Both the position numbers and the translations under genes were made by a program. Of a stretch of DNA of 51,191 bases, positions 44,372-51,191 are shown one piece after another. Source of the stretch: Pseudomonas sp. CBZ-4 (lineage in GTDB: Bacteria; Pseudomonadota; Gammaproteobacteria; Pseudomonadales; Pseudomonadaceae); contig NZ_ANNV01000162.1 of the NCBI RefSeq assembly GCF_000346755.1, positions 1 through 51,191 of the forward strand. The letters run 5' to 3'. The notes below the pieces were generated by a model. It saw only the letters and a list, made by a program, of their open reading frames with translations. It was not told where the DNA came from and ran no database searches. The first letter of the stretch is position 1. Every line of letters begins with the position of its first letter.

Positions 44372-44668
44372 CTAGACATCAATGATCACCAGGGTGCCTT
44401 GGCTGCCAGCGAGGACCCCATGGGCAACGCCGGCTTCGACGAGGTACATCTGGCCGGCCTCGACGCGGATGGCCTGGCCGGCGATGCTCAAGAGCAGATG
44501 GCCGCTGGTCACCAGCAATCCTTCGTTGTAGTCGTGGGTTTCTTCTTCATAGGGCTGCGCATCCATGCGCAACACCTTGATCTGCGCCGGGCCGACCTGG
44601 CCCAGTCGCGTGGATTTCCAGGTGCCGGGCAGGTGTCCGGCAATGGCAGCGAAGTCGAGTAACGGCAT
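44372..44668 (-). CDS. Small cupin-domain protein
   Basis: 98 aa, a single cupin barrel. The first cupin motif is weakly kept (THDYNEGLLVTSGHLLLSIAG), and the second reads VEAGQMYLVEAGVAHGVLAG with a histidine. Metal-binding residues seem partly retained (His near residue 45, Glu 49, His 83). Substrate unknown. It is the third gene of an apparent operon led by an FMN glutamate-synthase-like enzyme and the monooxygenase-like protein at 44733-45017. Confidence 0.78.
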   Translation of the reverse strand: MPLLDFAAIAGHLPGTWKSTRLGQVGPAQIKVLRMDAQPYEEETHDYNEGLLVTSGHLLLSIAGQAIRVEAGQMYLVEAGVAHGVLAGSQGTLVIIDV

Positions 44669-44732
44669 GTGAATGTCCTTGTTTCAGCGATGCCGTCGGT
44701 GGTCCGGTTCAGCAGGGGAAAAGTGGTTGGGG

Positions 44733-45017
44733 CTAGAACGCATCCATTAACAGCACGGTGCACGGCTTGGCCTGATAGGCATTGATCTGCGGCACCAGGC
44801 GGGTGAAGTGTTCGGTCTGGCAATGGGTGTCGAGGGCTGCCTGGTCGGGCCATTGCTCGATGAAGACAAAGTGCCCGGGGTCTTTTTGATCAATGAACAG
44901 ATCGTAGGCGATGCACAGCGGCTCCTGGCGGGTTTTTTCCACCAGTTCGGCGTACCACGCGCGTACGGTTTCCACGTGTTCGGGTTTGATGAAATCTTCG
45001 GCGATGACCTTCAACAC
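44733..45017 (-). CDS. Antibiotic-biosynthesis-monooxygenase (YgiN-like) fold protein
   Basis: 94 aa, a dimeric alpha-beta barrel of the ABM/YgiN type: LKVIAEDFIKPEHVETVRAWYAELVEKTR, then CIAYDLFIDQKDPGHFVFIEQWPDQAALDTH and a terminal QAKPCTVLLMDAF. Such proteins often act as quinol monooxygenases or dimeric-barrel enzymes of unknown substrate. The start is GTG 45017 with GGAG 7 bases upstream, only 11 bases after the glutamate-synthase-like stop codon, so the two are probably coupled. Confidence 0.85.
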   Translation of the reverse strand: MLKVIAEDFIKPEHVETVRAWYAELVEKTRQEPLCIAYDLFIDQKDPGHFVFIEQWPDQAALDTHCQTEHFTRLVPQINAYQAKPCTVLLMDAF

Positions 45018-45028
45018 AGTGCGGCTCC

Positions 45029-46648
45029 TTAAGCGGCAACGACTTCATGGGGTTCAAAACTGTCGGCGCGGGCCATCTGCCACATGCGCGAATAGAACTC
45101 GCCGTTCACCTCGCCGGTCAGCAATTCGCCGGGCTTGAGGAACACATGCAACTGCGAGAACAGCTTGATCTCGGTCGCCGACATGCGCCGCACCAGGTGC
45201 TTGGCCGACAGCTGCGACGGGTGATCGAGGCCCGCGGCGGCGAGCATTTCGGCCAAGGCCTTGAGGGTGTTGCGGTGGAAGTTGAACACCCGCTGGGCCT
45301 TGTCCGGCACCACCAGTGCGCGCTGGCGCAGTGGGTCCTGGGTAGCTACACCGGTCGGGCATTTGTTGGTGTGGCAACTCTGGGACTGGATGCAGCCGAT
45401 GGCGAACATAAAGCCGCGGGCCGAGTTGGCCCAGTCGGCGCCGATGGCCAAGACGCTGGCGATATCGAACGCACTGACAATCTTGCCGCTGGCGCCGAGC
45501 TTGATCTTGTCGCGCAGGTTCAGGCCCACCAGGGTGTTGTGCACAAACAGCAGGCCTTCACGCAGCGGTACGCCGATATGGTCGGTGAACTCCACCGGGG
45601 CGGCGCCGGTGCCGCCTTCCTTGCCGTCCACCACGATAAAGTCCGGGAGGATGCCGGTTTCGAGCATGGCCTTGGCGATGCCCATGAACTCCCACGGATG
45701 GCCCAGGCAGAACTTGAAGCCCACCGGCTTGCCGCCGGACAGTTCGCGCAGTTGGGCGATGAACTGCATCAACTCGATCGGCGTGGAGAACGCGCTGTGA
45801 CGCGACGGCGAGATGCAGTCTTCGCCCATCAGGATGCCGCGGGTCTCGGCGATTTCCTGGGTGACCTTGTGCTTGGGCAGGATGCCGCCGTGGCCCGGCT
45901 TGGCGCCCTGGCTCATCTTGATTTCGATCATGCGCACTTGCGGGTTCTGCGCCTGCACGGCGAAGCGCTCCGGGTCGAAACGGCCGTCGCTGGTGCGGCA
46001 GCCGAAGTAGCCGCTGCCCAGTTCCCAGGTCAGGTCGCCGCCGTGTTCACGGTGATAGGGGCTGATGCTGCCTTCCCCGGTGTCGTGGGCGAAGTTGCCG
46101 AGCTTGGCACCCTGGTTGAGTGCGCGGATCGCGTTGGCGCTCAGGGAACCGAAACTCATCGCCGAAATATTGAACACCGACGCCGAATACGGCTGCTTGC
46201 ACTGCGGGCCGCCGACGATCACGCGAAACGCGTTGGGATCGCTCAACGGCGCGGGGCGCATGGAGTGGCCGATAAATTCGAAGCCCGATTGGTACACGTC
46301 GATCAGCGTGCCGAACGGCTTGTCGGCGGATTCGTTCTTGGCGCGCGAATACACCAGCGAGCGCTGGGCGCGAGAGAAGGGCAGGGCGTCGCTGTCGGAT
46401 TCCAGCAGGTACTGGCGGATCTCCGGGCGGATGGCTTCCACCAGGTAACGGATATTGCCCAGGATCGGGTAGTTGCGGCGGACCGCGTGGGGGCTTTGCA
46501 GCAGGTCGAAAATGCCGATCAGGCTGAGAATCCCAGTGACCACGGTGATCGGCCACAGCCATTCATGCTGGATAAACGGAAGGCTGGCGAGGGTGAAAAT
46601 GACGCACACGGCAAAGAAGGCGTAACGGCTTAGCAAAGACAGGCTCAT
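45029..46648 (-). CDS. Membrane-anchored FMN-binding glutamate-synthase-like protein
   Basis: 539 aa from ATG 46648. Two hydrophobic segments at the N-terminus (residues about 6-45) are followed by the FMN-barrel domain of glutamate synthase: FNISAMSFGSLSANAIRALNQGAK, SQGAKPGHGGILPKHKVT and VVDGKEGGTGAAP. The CIQSQSCHTNKCPTGVATQDP stretch keeps the three cysteines that bind the 3Fe-4S cluster in GltB. The amidotransferase and NADPH parts are missing, so it is not a classical GOGAT; members of this family have no agreed role. The upstream frame starting at 46717 lacks support. It leads a three-gene operon. Confidence 0.88.
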   Translation of the reverse strand: MSLSLLSRYAFFAVCVIFTLASLPFIQHEWLWPITVVTGILSLIGIFDLLQSPHAVRRNYPILGNIRYLVEAIRPEIRQYLLESDSDALPFSRAQRSLVYSRAKNESADKPFGTLIDVYQSGFEFIGHSMRPAPLSDPNAFRVIVGGPQCKQPYSASVFNISAMSFGSLSANAIRALNQGAKLGNFAHDTGEGSISPYHREHGGDLTWELGSGYFGCRTSDGRFDPERFAVQAQNPQVRMIEIKMSQGAKPGHGGILPKHKVTQEIAETRGILMGEDCISPSRHSAFSTPIELMQFIAQLRELSGGKPVGFKFCLGHPWEFMGIAKAMLETGILPDFIVVDGKEGGTGAAPVEFTDHIGVPLREGLLFVHNTLVGLNLRDKIKLGASGKIVSAFDIASVLAIGADWANSARGFMFAIGCIQSQSCHTNKCPTGVATQDPLRQRALVVPDKAQRVFNFHRNTLKALAEMLAAAGLDHPSQLSAKHLVRRMSATEIKLFSQLHVFLKPGELLTGEVNGEFYSRMWQMARADSFEPHEVVAA

Positions 46649-46791
46649 ACGGTTTCCTTGGGTTCGGACTCTTGAGGTCGATCCGCCATTCTGCGCCAGT
46701 AAGGAAACCACAGACAACCTAAGGGATTATTCTGCATAGAATCCGCGGGTCTATTCTTATTGTAATCGGTTCTCGTTTGGGTGCATTATTT

Positions 46792-46808
46792 GTGTTACTG
46801 TATAACAC
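46792..46808. promoter_or_regulatory. Zur-like box upstream of type B L31
   Basis: GTGTTACTGTATAACAC has arms GTGTTA and TAACAC. Its core GTTACTGTATAAC differs from the znuD box (12458-12470) at only two bases. It lies 22 bases before the L31 start codon, where a repressor would block transcription. Confidence 0.78.
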
Positions 46809-46829
46809 TGATTTTGCCCCGGAGGCCCT

Positions 46830-47102
46830 ATGAAAGCTGGAATCCATCCCGACTACCGCACTGTGCTGTTCCACGATACCGCCGCTGATGTGTTCTTCCT
46901 GATCGGCTCCACCGCCGACAGCGACCGCACCCACACACACAGCGACGGCAACACCTACCCCTACATCCCGTTGGACGTGTCCAGCGCGTCGCACCCGATC
47001 TACACCGGGCAACAGCGCAAGACCCAGGTCGAAGGCCGGATTGCCGGGTTCAACAAGCGTTTTGCGTCGTTTGGCTCAAGCCCGAAAAAAGCCGACGCGT
47101 GA
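46830..47102 (+). CDS. rpmE2: Type B (zinc-free) 50S ribosomal protein L31
   Basis: 90 aa: MKAGIHPDYRTVLFHDTAADVFFLIGS, then THTHSDGNTYPYIPLDVSSASHP and GRIAGFNKRFASFG. It has no cysteine at all, so it lacks the CxxC zinc ribbon of ordinary L31; this is the paralogue (YkgM type) used to spare zinc. A Zur-like box lies just upstream. GGAGG stands 4 bases before ATG 46830. It is monocistronic, with a strong terminator. Confidence 0.95.
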   Translation: MKAGIHPDYRTVLFHDTAADVFFLIGSTADSDRTHTHSDGNTYPYIPLDVSSASHPIYTGQQRKTQVEGRIAGFNKRFASFGSSPKKADA

Positions 47103-47126
47103 GGCGTGCCGGTTTTACCGCGAAGG

Positions 47127-47154
47127 CCGCTCCTGTTTCTGGAGCGGTTTTTTT
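47127..47154 (+). terminator. Rho-independent terminator after L31
   Basis: Stem CCGCTCC (47127-47133) / GGAGCGG (47141-47147), 7-base loop, then seven T. Confidence 0.9.
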
Positions 47155-47242
47155 ATGCGTGTGCGCTGACCGCTCGTCGCTACATCCCAGTGTCTATTTA
47201 AAGGCAGGTTGAATATCTCGCAAACCCATGTAGAGTTTCTTG

Positions 47243-47259
47243 TTAACGAATAACGTTAA
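47243..47259. promoter_or_regulatory. Probable HigA operator
   Basis: Perfect inverted repeat TTAACG (47243-47248) / CGTTAA (47254-47259) with a 5-base spacer, ending 10 bases before the higB start codon. HigA-type antitoxins bind such dyads to repress their own operon. Confidence 0.55.
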
Positions 47260-47269
47260 GCATTAAGCG

Positions 47270-47548
47270 ATGATAAGAAGCTTCAAATGCGCCGATACCA
47301 GAACCCTGTTTGAAACCGGTCGCACCCGGCGTTGGTCCGCCATCGTTTCGGTGATCGAGCGAAAGTTGAGCATGCTCGATGCGGCGGTTGACCTCGCTGA
47401 CTTGCGGTCACCACCTGGAAACAGGTTGGAGCCGTTGTATGGCGACAGAGAGGGGCAGCACAGTATCCGAATCAATGCTCAATTCCGGGTCTGTTTCATT
47501 TGGGGGCCTCACGGCCCGGAAAACGTTGAAATTGTGGATTACCACTGA
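47270..47548 (+). CDS. higB: HigB toxin of a HigBA toxin-antitoxin system
   Basis: 92 aa, RelE/HigB-fold mRNA interferase. Recognisable parts are MIRSFKCADTRTLFETG, the LRSPPGNRLEPLYGDREGQ loop, SIRINAQFRVCFIW and the terminal VEIVDYH with the conserved histidine. HigB toxins cleave translated mRNA on the ribosome. The toxin precedes the antitoxin, the usual order for hig. The antitoxin gene starts 8 bases after its stop codon. ATG 47270 gives the full-length family product. Confidence 0.93.
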   Translation: MIRSFKCADTRTLFETGRTRRWSAIVSVIERKLSMLDAAVDLADLRSPPGNRLEPLYGDREGQHSIRINAQFRVCFIWGPHGPENVEIVDYH

Positions 47549-47556
47549 GGTGAATC

Positions 47557-47862
47557 ATGTTTAAAAATGGCATGCGACCCGTACACCCCGGAGAGATTCT
47601 CAAGGAGGAGTACCTGGAGCCGTTGGGCCTTACCGCTGCCGCCCTTGCACGGGCACTGCACGTATCCGCGCCCACGGTGAATGACATCGTATTGATGCGT
47701 CGCAGCATCAGCGCAGATGTTGCACTTCGCTTGGCCGCTGCGTTGGAAACCACCGCGCAGTTTTGGCTTAACCTGCAGACTGCCTATGATCTGCGCACTG
47801 CGGAAATCGCCAAGGGTGCTCAAATCTCCAAGGAAGTTGAGAAAGTGGCGCATTGCGCATGA
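47557..47862 (+). CDS. higA: HigA antitoxin
   Basis: 101 aa. MRPVHPGEILKEEYLEPLGL followed by an Xre-type helix-turn-helix (TAAALARALHVSAPTVNDIV) and LRLAAALETTAQFWLNLQTAYDL are diagnostic of HigA. It should neutralise HigB and repress the operon through the dyad at 47243-47259. Confidence 0.94.
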   Translation: MFKNGMRPVHPGEILKEEYLEPLGLTAAALARALHVSAPTVNDIVLMRRSISADVALRLAAALETTAQFWLNLQTAYDLRTAEIAKGAQISKEVEKVAHCA

Positions 47863-47881
47863 TATTGGGCCAGCCCCATGC

Positions 47882-47907
47882 AAACCCGGCCAGAGAGTCG
47901 GGTTTTT
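47882..47907 (+). terminator. Rho-independent terminator after higBA
   Basis: AAACCCG (47882-47888) / CGGGTTT (47899-47905) stem followed by a run of T. Confidence 0.8.
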
Positions 47908-48034
47908 AATGCCTGTTTTTAGCGAGTGATACTGAAAAGCCATCACCTGCCAAAAACCTACTAAACTACTCAGTAAACGCCAGGAAGGCAGGCCCATACC
48001 CTAAGGAACGCACACCGCCGATCCGAGGTGTCCC

Positions 48035-49375
48035 ATGGGAGAGTCCGTTACCTTTACCGATGCCGACTGTGCCGGGGTGCTGTTGATCGATGCCCACCCG
48101 GACGTCCTCCACAGCCTCACCCAACTGCTGCGGCTGGAGCCCTTCGACCTGCACAGCGCCACCTGCGCCGCTGACGCCCTGGCGATTCTCGCCAGCCAAC
48201 CGATCGACCTGGTGATGAGCGCCGCGCGCCTGCCGGACATGGACGGTGCTTCGTTGCTGGCGCATATCCACCAGTATTACCCGCACACCGTGCGCATCCT
48301 GCTCACGGGCGAAACCGACCTGACCCTGATCGTCAAAGCCATCAACGAAGGCGAGATCTACCGCTACCTCAGCAAACCCTGGAACGACGAGGAGTTGCTG
48401 CTGGCCCTGCGCCAATCCCTGGCCCACCAGCATTCCGAGCGTGAACGCCTGCGCCTGGAGCAGTTGACCCGGCAACAGAACGACGAGCTCAAGCGGCTCA
48501 ACGCGTCCCTGGAAAAACACGTGGCCGCGCGCACCAGCGAGCTGCAACAAACCGCCGACATGCTCGACCTGGCCTACGAAGAACTCAAACACAGCTACGC
48601 CACCGGCACCGAAGTGTTCTCGCTGCTGGCCAACCTGCGCCTGCCGCGCGCCAAGCAGACCAACCGGCAGATCATCGACCTGGTGCGCACCTGGTGCGTG
48701 GCCCACGGCGTGGATGACGCCAGCAACCGCGACCTGACCATGGCCGCCGCGCTCTACAACATCGGCAAGTTGAGCTGGAGCGACAGCATGATGGCCTCGC
48801 CCTCGGACCTGCTGCACAGCAGTGACCGCGAGCGTTATCGCGCCTACGCCACCCAGAGCGAGTCACTGCTGATGACCCTGGACCCGATGAAAGATGCTGC
48901 GCGGCTGATCCGCCATCACCAGGAGCGCTGGGACGGCAGTGGTTTCCCGGATCACCTCAAGGGCGAGGCGATTCCCGCCGGTTCGCGCCTGTTGAAACTG
49001 GCGGTGGATTTTATCGAGCTGCAAAAGGGCCTGATCCTGGAGCGGCAGATGAACAGCGACGAGGCCTTGCTGTACATCCGCAAATACGCCGGGCGCCTGT
49101 ATGACCCGGTGATGGTCGAGGATTTTGTGAAGGTGTGTGCCACTTACCTCAATGACGTGACCCTGGGGGATCCCAACGTCAAGGTGCTCGGCACCCGGGA
49201 GCTTGCGGAGGGCATGGTGCTGGCGCGCAGTTTGAATGCGGATAACGGCATGTTGCTGCTCAACGCGGGCAAGGTATTGAACTTGCCGTTGGTGGATAAG
49301 TTGATTGCGTTCGAGACCATGGAAGGTGCGCGGTACAGCGTGTTCATCAAGGACCAAACCGTGATTCCAAGTTGA
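48035..49375 (+). CDS. Degenerate response regulator with YN-GYP (inactive HD-GYP) output
   Basis: 446 aa. Receiver domain at about residues 15-130: the phospho-acceptor position is Ala63 (SAARLPDMDG, normally SDxRMP), although the Lys of SKPW and the Thr of LLTGE are kept. The second residue of the acidic pair is also lost (IDAHPD). A helical linker follows, then an HD-GYP-like domain in which the metal-binding HD reads Y241-N242 (LYNIGK) and GYP reads G303-F304-P305. This YN-type domain resembles P. aeruginosa PA2572, a motility and virulence regulator. It therefore probably neither accepts phosphate nor cleaves c-di-GMP, and likely acts by protein interaction. GAGGTG lies upstream of ATG 48035. 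Confidence 0.88.
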   Translation: MGESVTFTDADCAGVLLIDAHPDVLHSLTQLLRLEPFDLHSATCAADALAILASQPIDLVMSAARLPDMDGASLLAHIHQYYPHTVRILLTGETDLTLIVKAINEGEIYRYLSKPWNDEELLLALRQSLAHQHSERERLRLEQLTRQQNDELKRLNASLEKHVAARTSELQQTADMLDLAYEELKHSYATGTEVFSLLANLRLPRAKQTNRQIIDLVRTWCVAHGVDDASNRDLTMAAALYNIGKLSWSDSMMASPSDLLHSSDRERYRAYATQSESLLMTLDPMKDAARLIRHHQERWDGSGFPDHLKGEAIPAGSRLLKLAVDFIELQKGLILERQMNSDEALLYIRKYAGRLYDPVMVEDFVKVCATYLNDVTLGDPNVKVLGTRELAEGMVLARSLNADNGMLLLNAGKVLNLPLVDKLIAFETMEGARYSVFIKDQTVIPS

Positions 49376-49389
49376 AACGCAGTCAAAAA

Positions 49390-49475
49390 TGTGGGAGCTG
49401 GCTTGCCTGCGATGCAGGCAACTCGGTTGTTCAGGTAGACCCAGGTGATGCTATCGCAGGCAAGCCAGCTCCCAC
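49390..49475. repeat. Paired REP (REPIN)
   Basis: Inverted copies of the GTGGGAGCTGGCTTGCC core (outer edges 49390 and 49475) between the YN-GYP gene and the NUDIX operon. The inner part is closely related to the REP at 10271-10357. Confidence 0.88.
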
Positions 49476-49561
49476 CCAAGCCCGGTTCCCACATTGGATT
49501 GCGGCGTTCCCGACGATCATGTGATCCTTGCAGCCTTTTTCGCAGCCAAGGAAGCCCTCCC

Positions 49562-49975
49562 ATGCCAACCACTATCCGCATCGCCGCCGCCCTCCTGATC
49601 GGCAGCGACGGCCAGACCCTGCTGGTGCGCAAGCGCGGCACCCAGGCGTTCATGCAACCGGGCGGCAAGATCGATGCTGGCGAGCAACCAGCCGAGGCCC
49701 TGGCGCGCGAGCTGCACGAAGAACTCAACCTGCGTATCGACCCGAGCGCCGCCGTCTACCTCGGTCACTTCTCGGCACCGGCAGCCAACGAGCCGGGTTT
49801 CACCGTGGAAGCGCAACTGTTCCAGGTGCATATCGACGTCCCGGTACACCCCGCTGCGGAGATCGAAGAGGTCCGCTGGATCGACCCGGCCGGCGATGGC
49901 GGCCTGCACTTGGCGCCCTTGACACGTGACCTGATCCTGCCGTTTTATCGCGCATCGCTGACCACCACCGCCTGA
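49562..49975 (+). CDS. NUDIX hydrolase
   Basis: 137 aa from ATG 49562. The Nudix box is complete (from G35): GKIDAGE, seven residues, then RELHEEL, giving G-x5-E-x7-R-E-U-x-E-E. The enzyme should cleave a nucleoside diphosphate linked to another moiety; the substrate is not predictable. The upstream part of the longer frame (from 49445) overlaps the REP and is not coding. It is the first of three closely packed genes. Confidence 0.9.
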   Translation: MPTTIRIAAALLIGSDGQTLLVRKRGTQAFMQPGGKIDAGEQPAEALARELHEELNLRIDPSAAVYLGHFSAPAANEPGFTVEAQLFQVHIDVPVHPAAEIEEVRWIDPAGDGGLHLAPLTRDLILPFYRASLTTTA

Positions 49976-49999
49976 CGTGCAGGCGCAAAGGACTGAACC

Positions 50000-50638
50000 G
50001 TGATCCCACTCAACGAGTTGCTGATTTTCGCCGCCGCGTGCCTGCTGATGGTGTTGACCCCCGGCCCGAACATGATCTACCTGATCTCCCGTTCGATCTG
50101 CCAGGGACGCAAGGCGGGTTTGGTCTCGTTGCTGGGCGTGGTCGCGGGGTTCTTTGTGCACCTGTTCGCCGCTGCGGCGGGTTTGACGGCGGTGTTTCTC
50201 GCGGTGCCGATGGCCTACGAAGTACTCAAGTGGGCCGGCGCGCTGTACCTGTTGTGGCTGGCCTGGCAGGCGGTTAAACCTGGCGCGCGCTCGCCCTTCG
50301 AAGCCCAGCAACTGCCGCCCGACTCCGCGCGCAAGCTGGTGACCATGGGCTTTCTCACCAGCGCGCTGAACCCGAAGATCGCGGTGTTCTACCTCTCGGT
50401 ATTCCCGCAATTCATCACCCCGGAGCACGGCTCGGTGTTCACCCAGAGCGTGATGCTGGGCTTCACCCAGATCAGCGTGAGCTTCATGGTCAACGCGCTG
50501 ATCGCGATGTTTGCTGCGAGCATCGCCAGCTGGTTTATCAACAACCCGACCTGGCTGGCGGTGCAGCGTTATTTCATGGGCTTTGTCTTGGCGGCGCTGG
50601 CGGTGCGGCTGATGCTTGAGCAGCGCCGCAACGCATGA
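50000..50638 (+). CDS. LysE/RhtB-family exporter
   Basis: 212 aa with six hydrophobic segments. The N-terminal LLMVLTPGPNMIYLISRS and GFLTSALNPKIAVFYLSVFPQFI are signatures of the LysE/RhtB group of amino-acid (threonine/homoserine-type) exporters; the exact substrate is unknown. Start GTG 50000. Its stop overlaps the start of the acetyltransferase gene (ATGA), so the two are co-translated. Confidence 0.92.
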   Translation: MIPLNELLIFAAACLLMVLTPGPNMIYLISRSICQGRKAGLVSLLGVVAGFFVHLFAAAAGLTAVFLAVPMAYEVLKWAGALYLLWLAWQAVKPGARSPFEAQQLPPDSARKLVTMGFLTSALNPKIAVFYLSVFPQFITPEHGSVFTQSVMLGFTQISVSFMVNALIAMFAASIASWFINNPTWLAVQRYFMGFVLAALAVRLMLEQRRNA

Positions 50639-51141
50639 TCATCCGCACGCTGGGGCCCCAGGATGCCGAGGCTTATCGGGCGTTGATGCTGGAGGCGTAT
50701 GGCGTTTATCCCCAGGCGTTCACCTCCAGCGTGGCCGAGCGGGCAGCGATGCCCCTGAGCTGGTGGGAGAAGCGCCTGGACAGCCCGCTGGATTGCTTGC
50801 TCGGTGCTTTTGCCGGGGATGCACTGGTCGGTATCGTCGGCCTGGCGTACGAGCCTCGAGAGAAGGCGCGGCACAAGGTGACGTTGTTTGGCATGTATGT
50901 GAATGCCCGCCATCAGCACCAGGGCGTGGGCCGTCAACTGGTCGAGGCGGCACTGGATGAAGCACGCAAACAGCCGCGCCTCAAGGTCATCCAACTGACC
51001 GTCACCGCCGGCAATGACGCGGCATTTGCGCTGTACCAGCGTTGCGGTTTCATCCAATACGGCCTGGAACCGCTGGCGGTGCGGGTGGGCGTGGAGTACT
51101 TCGACAAAATCCACATGTGGCGCGAACTTTCGGGCCAGTGA
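50635..51141 (+). CDS. GNAT-family N-acetyltransferase
   Basis: 168 aa. The acetyl-CoA loop is visible as RHQHQGVGRQLVEAAL (about residue 92 onward), followed by LTVTAGNDAAFALYQRCGF, the typical last part of the GNAT fold. The acceptor substrate is unknown. Pairing with an amino-acid exporter suggests acetylation of a related small molecule, but that is inference. It overlaps the exporter gene by four bases. Confidence 0.9.
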   Translation: MIIRTLGPQDAEAYRALMLEAYGVYPQAFTSSVAERAAMPLSWWEKRLDSPLDCLLGAFAGDALVGIVGLAYEPREKARHKVTLFGMYVNARHQHQGVGRQLVEAALDEARKQPRLKVIQLTVTAGNDAAFALYQRCGFIQYGLEPLAVRVGVEYFDKIHMWRELSGQ

Positions 51142-51148
51142 TAACCCC

Positions 51149-51191
51149 TGTGGGAGCTGGCTTTCCTGCGATAGCGGTGTGTCAGCTTGCA
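51149..51191 (+). repeat. REP arm truncated by the window end
   Basis: Starts TGTGGGAGCTGGCTTTCCTGC, with one change in the core (TTTCC instead of TTGCC), and runs off the window. The inverted partner would be just outside. Confidence 0.8.

Noticed and set aside
45047..46633. 528-codon plus-strand frame opposite the glutamate-synthase-like gene
   Set aside because: Antisense shadow without recognisable features.

Overview
The window looks like chromosomal DNA of a Pseudomonas, most likely the P. fluorescens group. The evidence is a GC-rich coding style, many REP hairpins built on the core GTGGGAGCTGGCTTGCC or GTGGGAGCGGGCTTGCC, and gene content typical of pseudomonads: membrane glucose dehydrogenase Gcd, a ZnuD-type receptor, a YN-GYP response regulator like PA2572, and large dermonecrotic-toxin/NEL ubiquitin-ligase proteins. 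No rRNA, tRNA, transposase, integrase or CRISPR array was seen. All protein calls come from reading translated sequence; no database was searched.

Layout. (1) 445-7307 is a compact five-gene + strand unit: membrane EAL protein, periplasmic cupredoxin-like protein, second membrane EAL protein, DUF3034 envelope protein, and a lipoprotein-anchored truncated globin. (2) 7441-9906 is gcd with its terminator, and a 489-base upstream region holding two opposed perfect DnaA boxes and two CG-centred palindromes. (3) 10396-13430 holds a zinc-type TonB receptor behind a Zur-like box, a VF530 protein and a Pr6Pr membrane protein. (4) 13556-14841 is a PadR (YqjI-like) / siderophore-interacting protein (YqjH-like) operon. 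(5) 15303-22182 is a complete CS1/class 5 (alpha-type) chaperone-usher fimbrial operon with two subunits and two tip adhesins.

(6) 22189-43065 is a toxin-rich block. It holds an intact 1614-aa DUF6543-LRR-NEL protein, a divergent 1517-aa DUF6543-type protein, and a third DUF6543-LRR-NEL gene split by an in-frame amber codon where the family's LPxWP motif predicts tryptophan. A bifunctional-PBP-like protein and an amino-acid permease lie between them. (7) 43135-46648 carries an OpgC-type acyltransferase and a three-gene FMN glutamate-synthase-like / monooxygenase / cupin operon. (8) 46830-47862 carries Zur-box-linked type B ribosomal protein L31 and a HigBA toxin-antitoxin pair. (9) 48035-51141 carries a degenerate receiver/YN-GYP regulator and a NUDIX - LysE - GNAT operon.

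Two themes link separate loci. Zinc starvation is suggested twice: nearly identical 13-base Zur-like boxes precede znuD and the cysteine-free L31 gene. Cyclic-di-GMP control also recurs: two EAL proteins with ruined GGDEF motifs at one end, and a YN-GYP protein with a ruined phospho-acceptor at the other, in a window that also makes a surface adhesin. The strongest candidates for undescribed biology are the EAL-cupredoxin-EAL-DUF3034-globin unit, the multi-toxin locus with its single-base gene split, and the two-adhesin fimbria.
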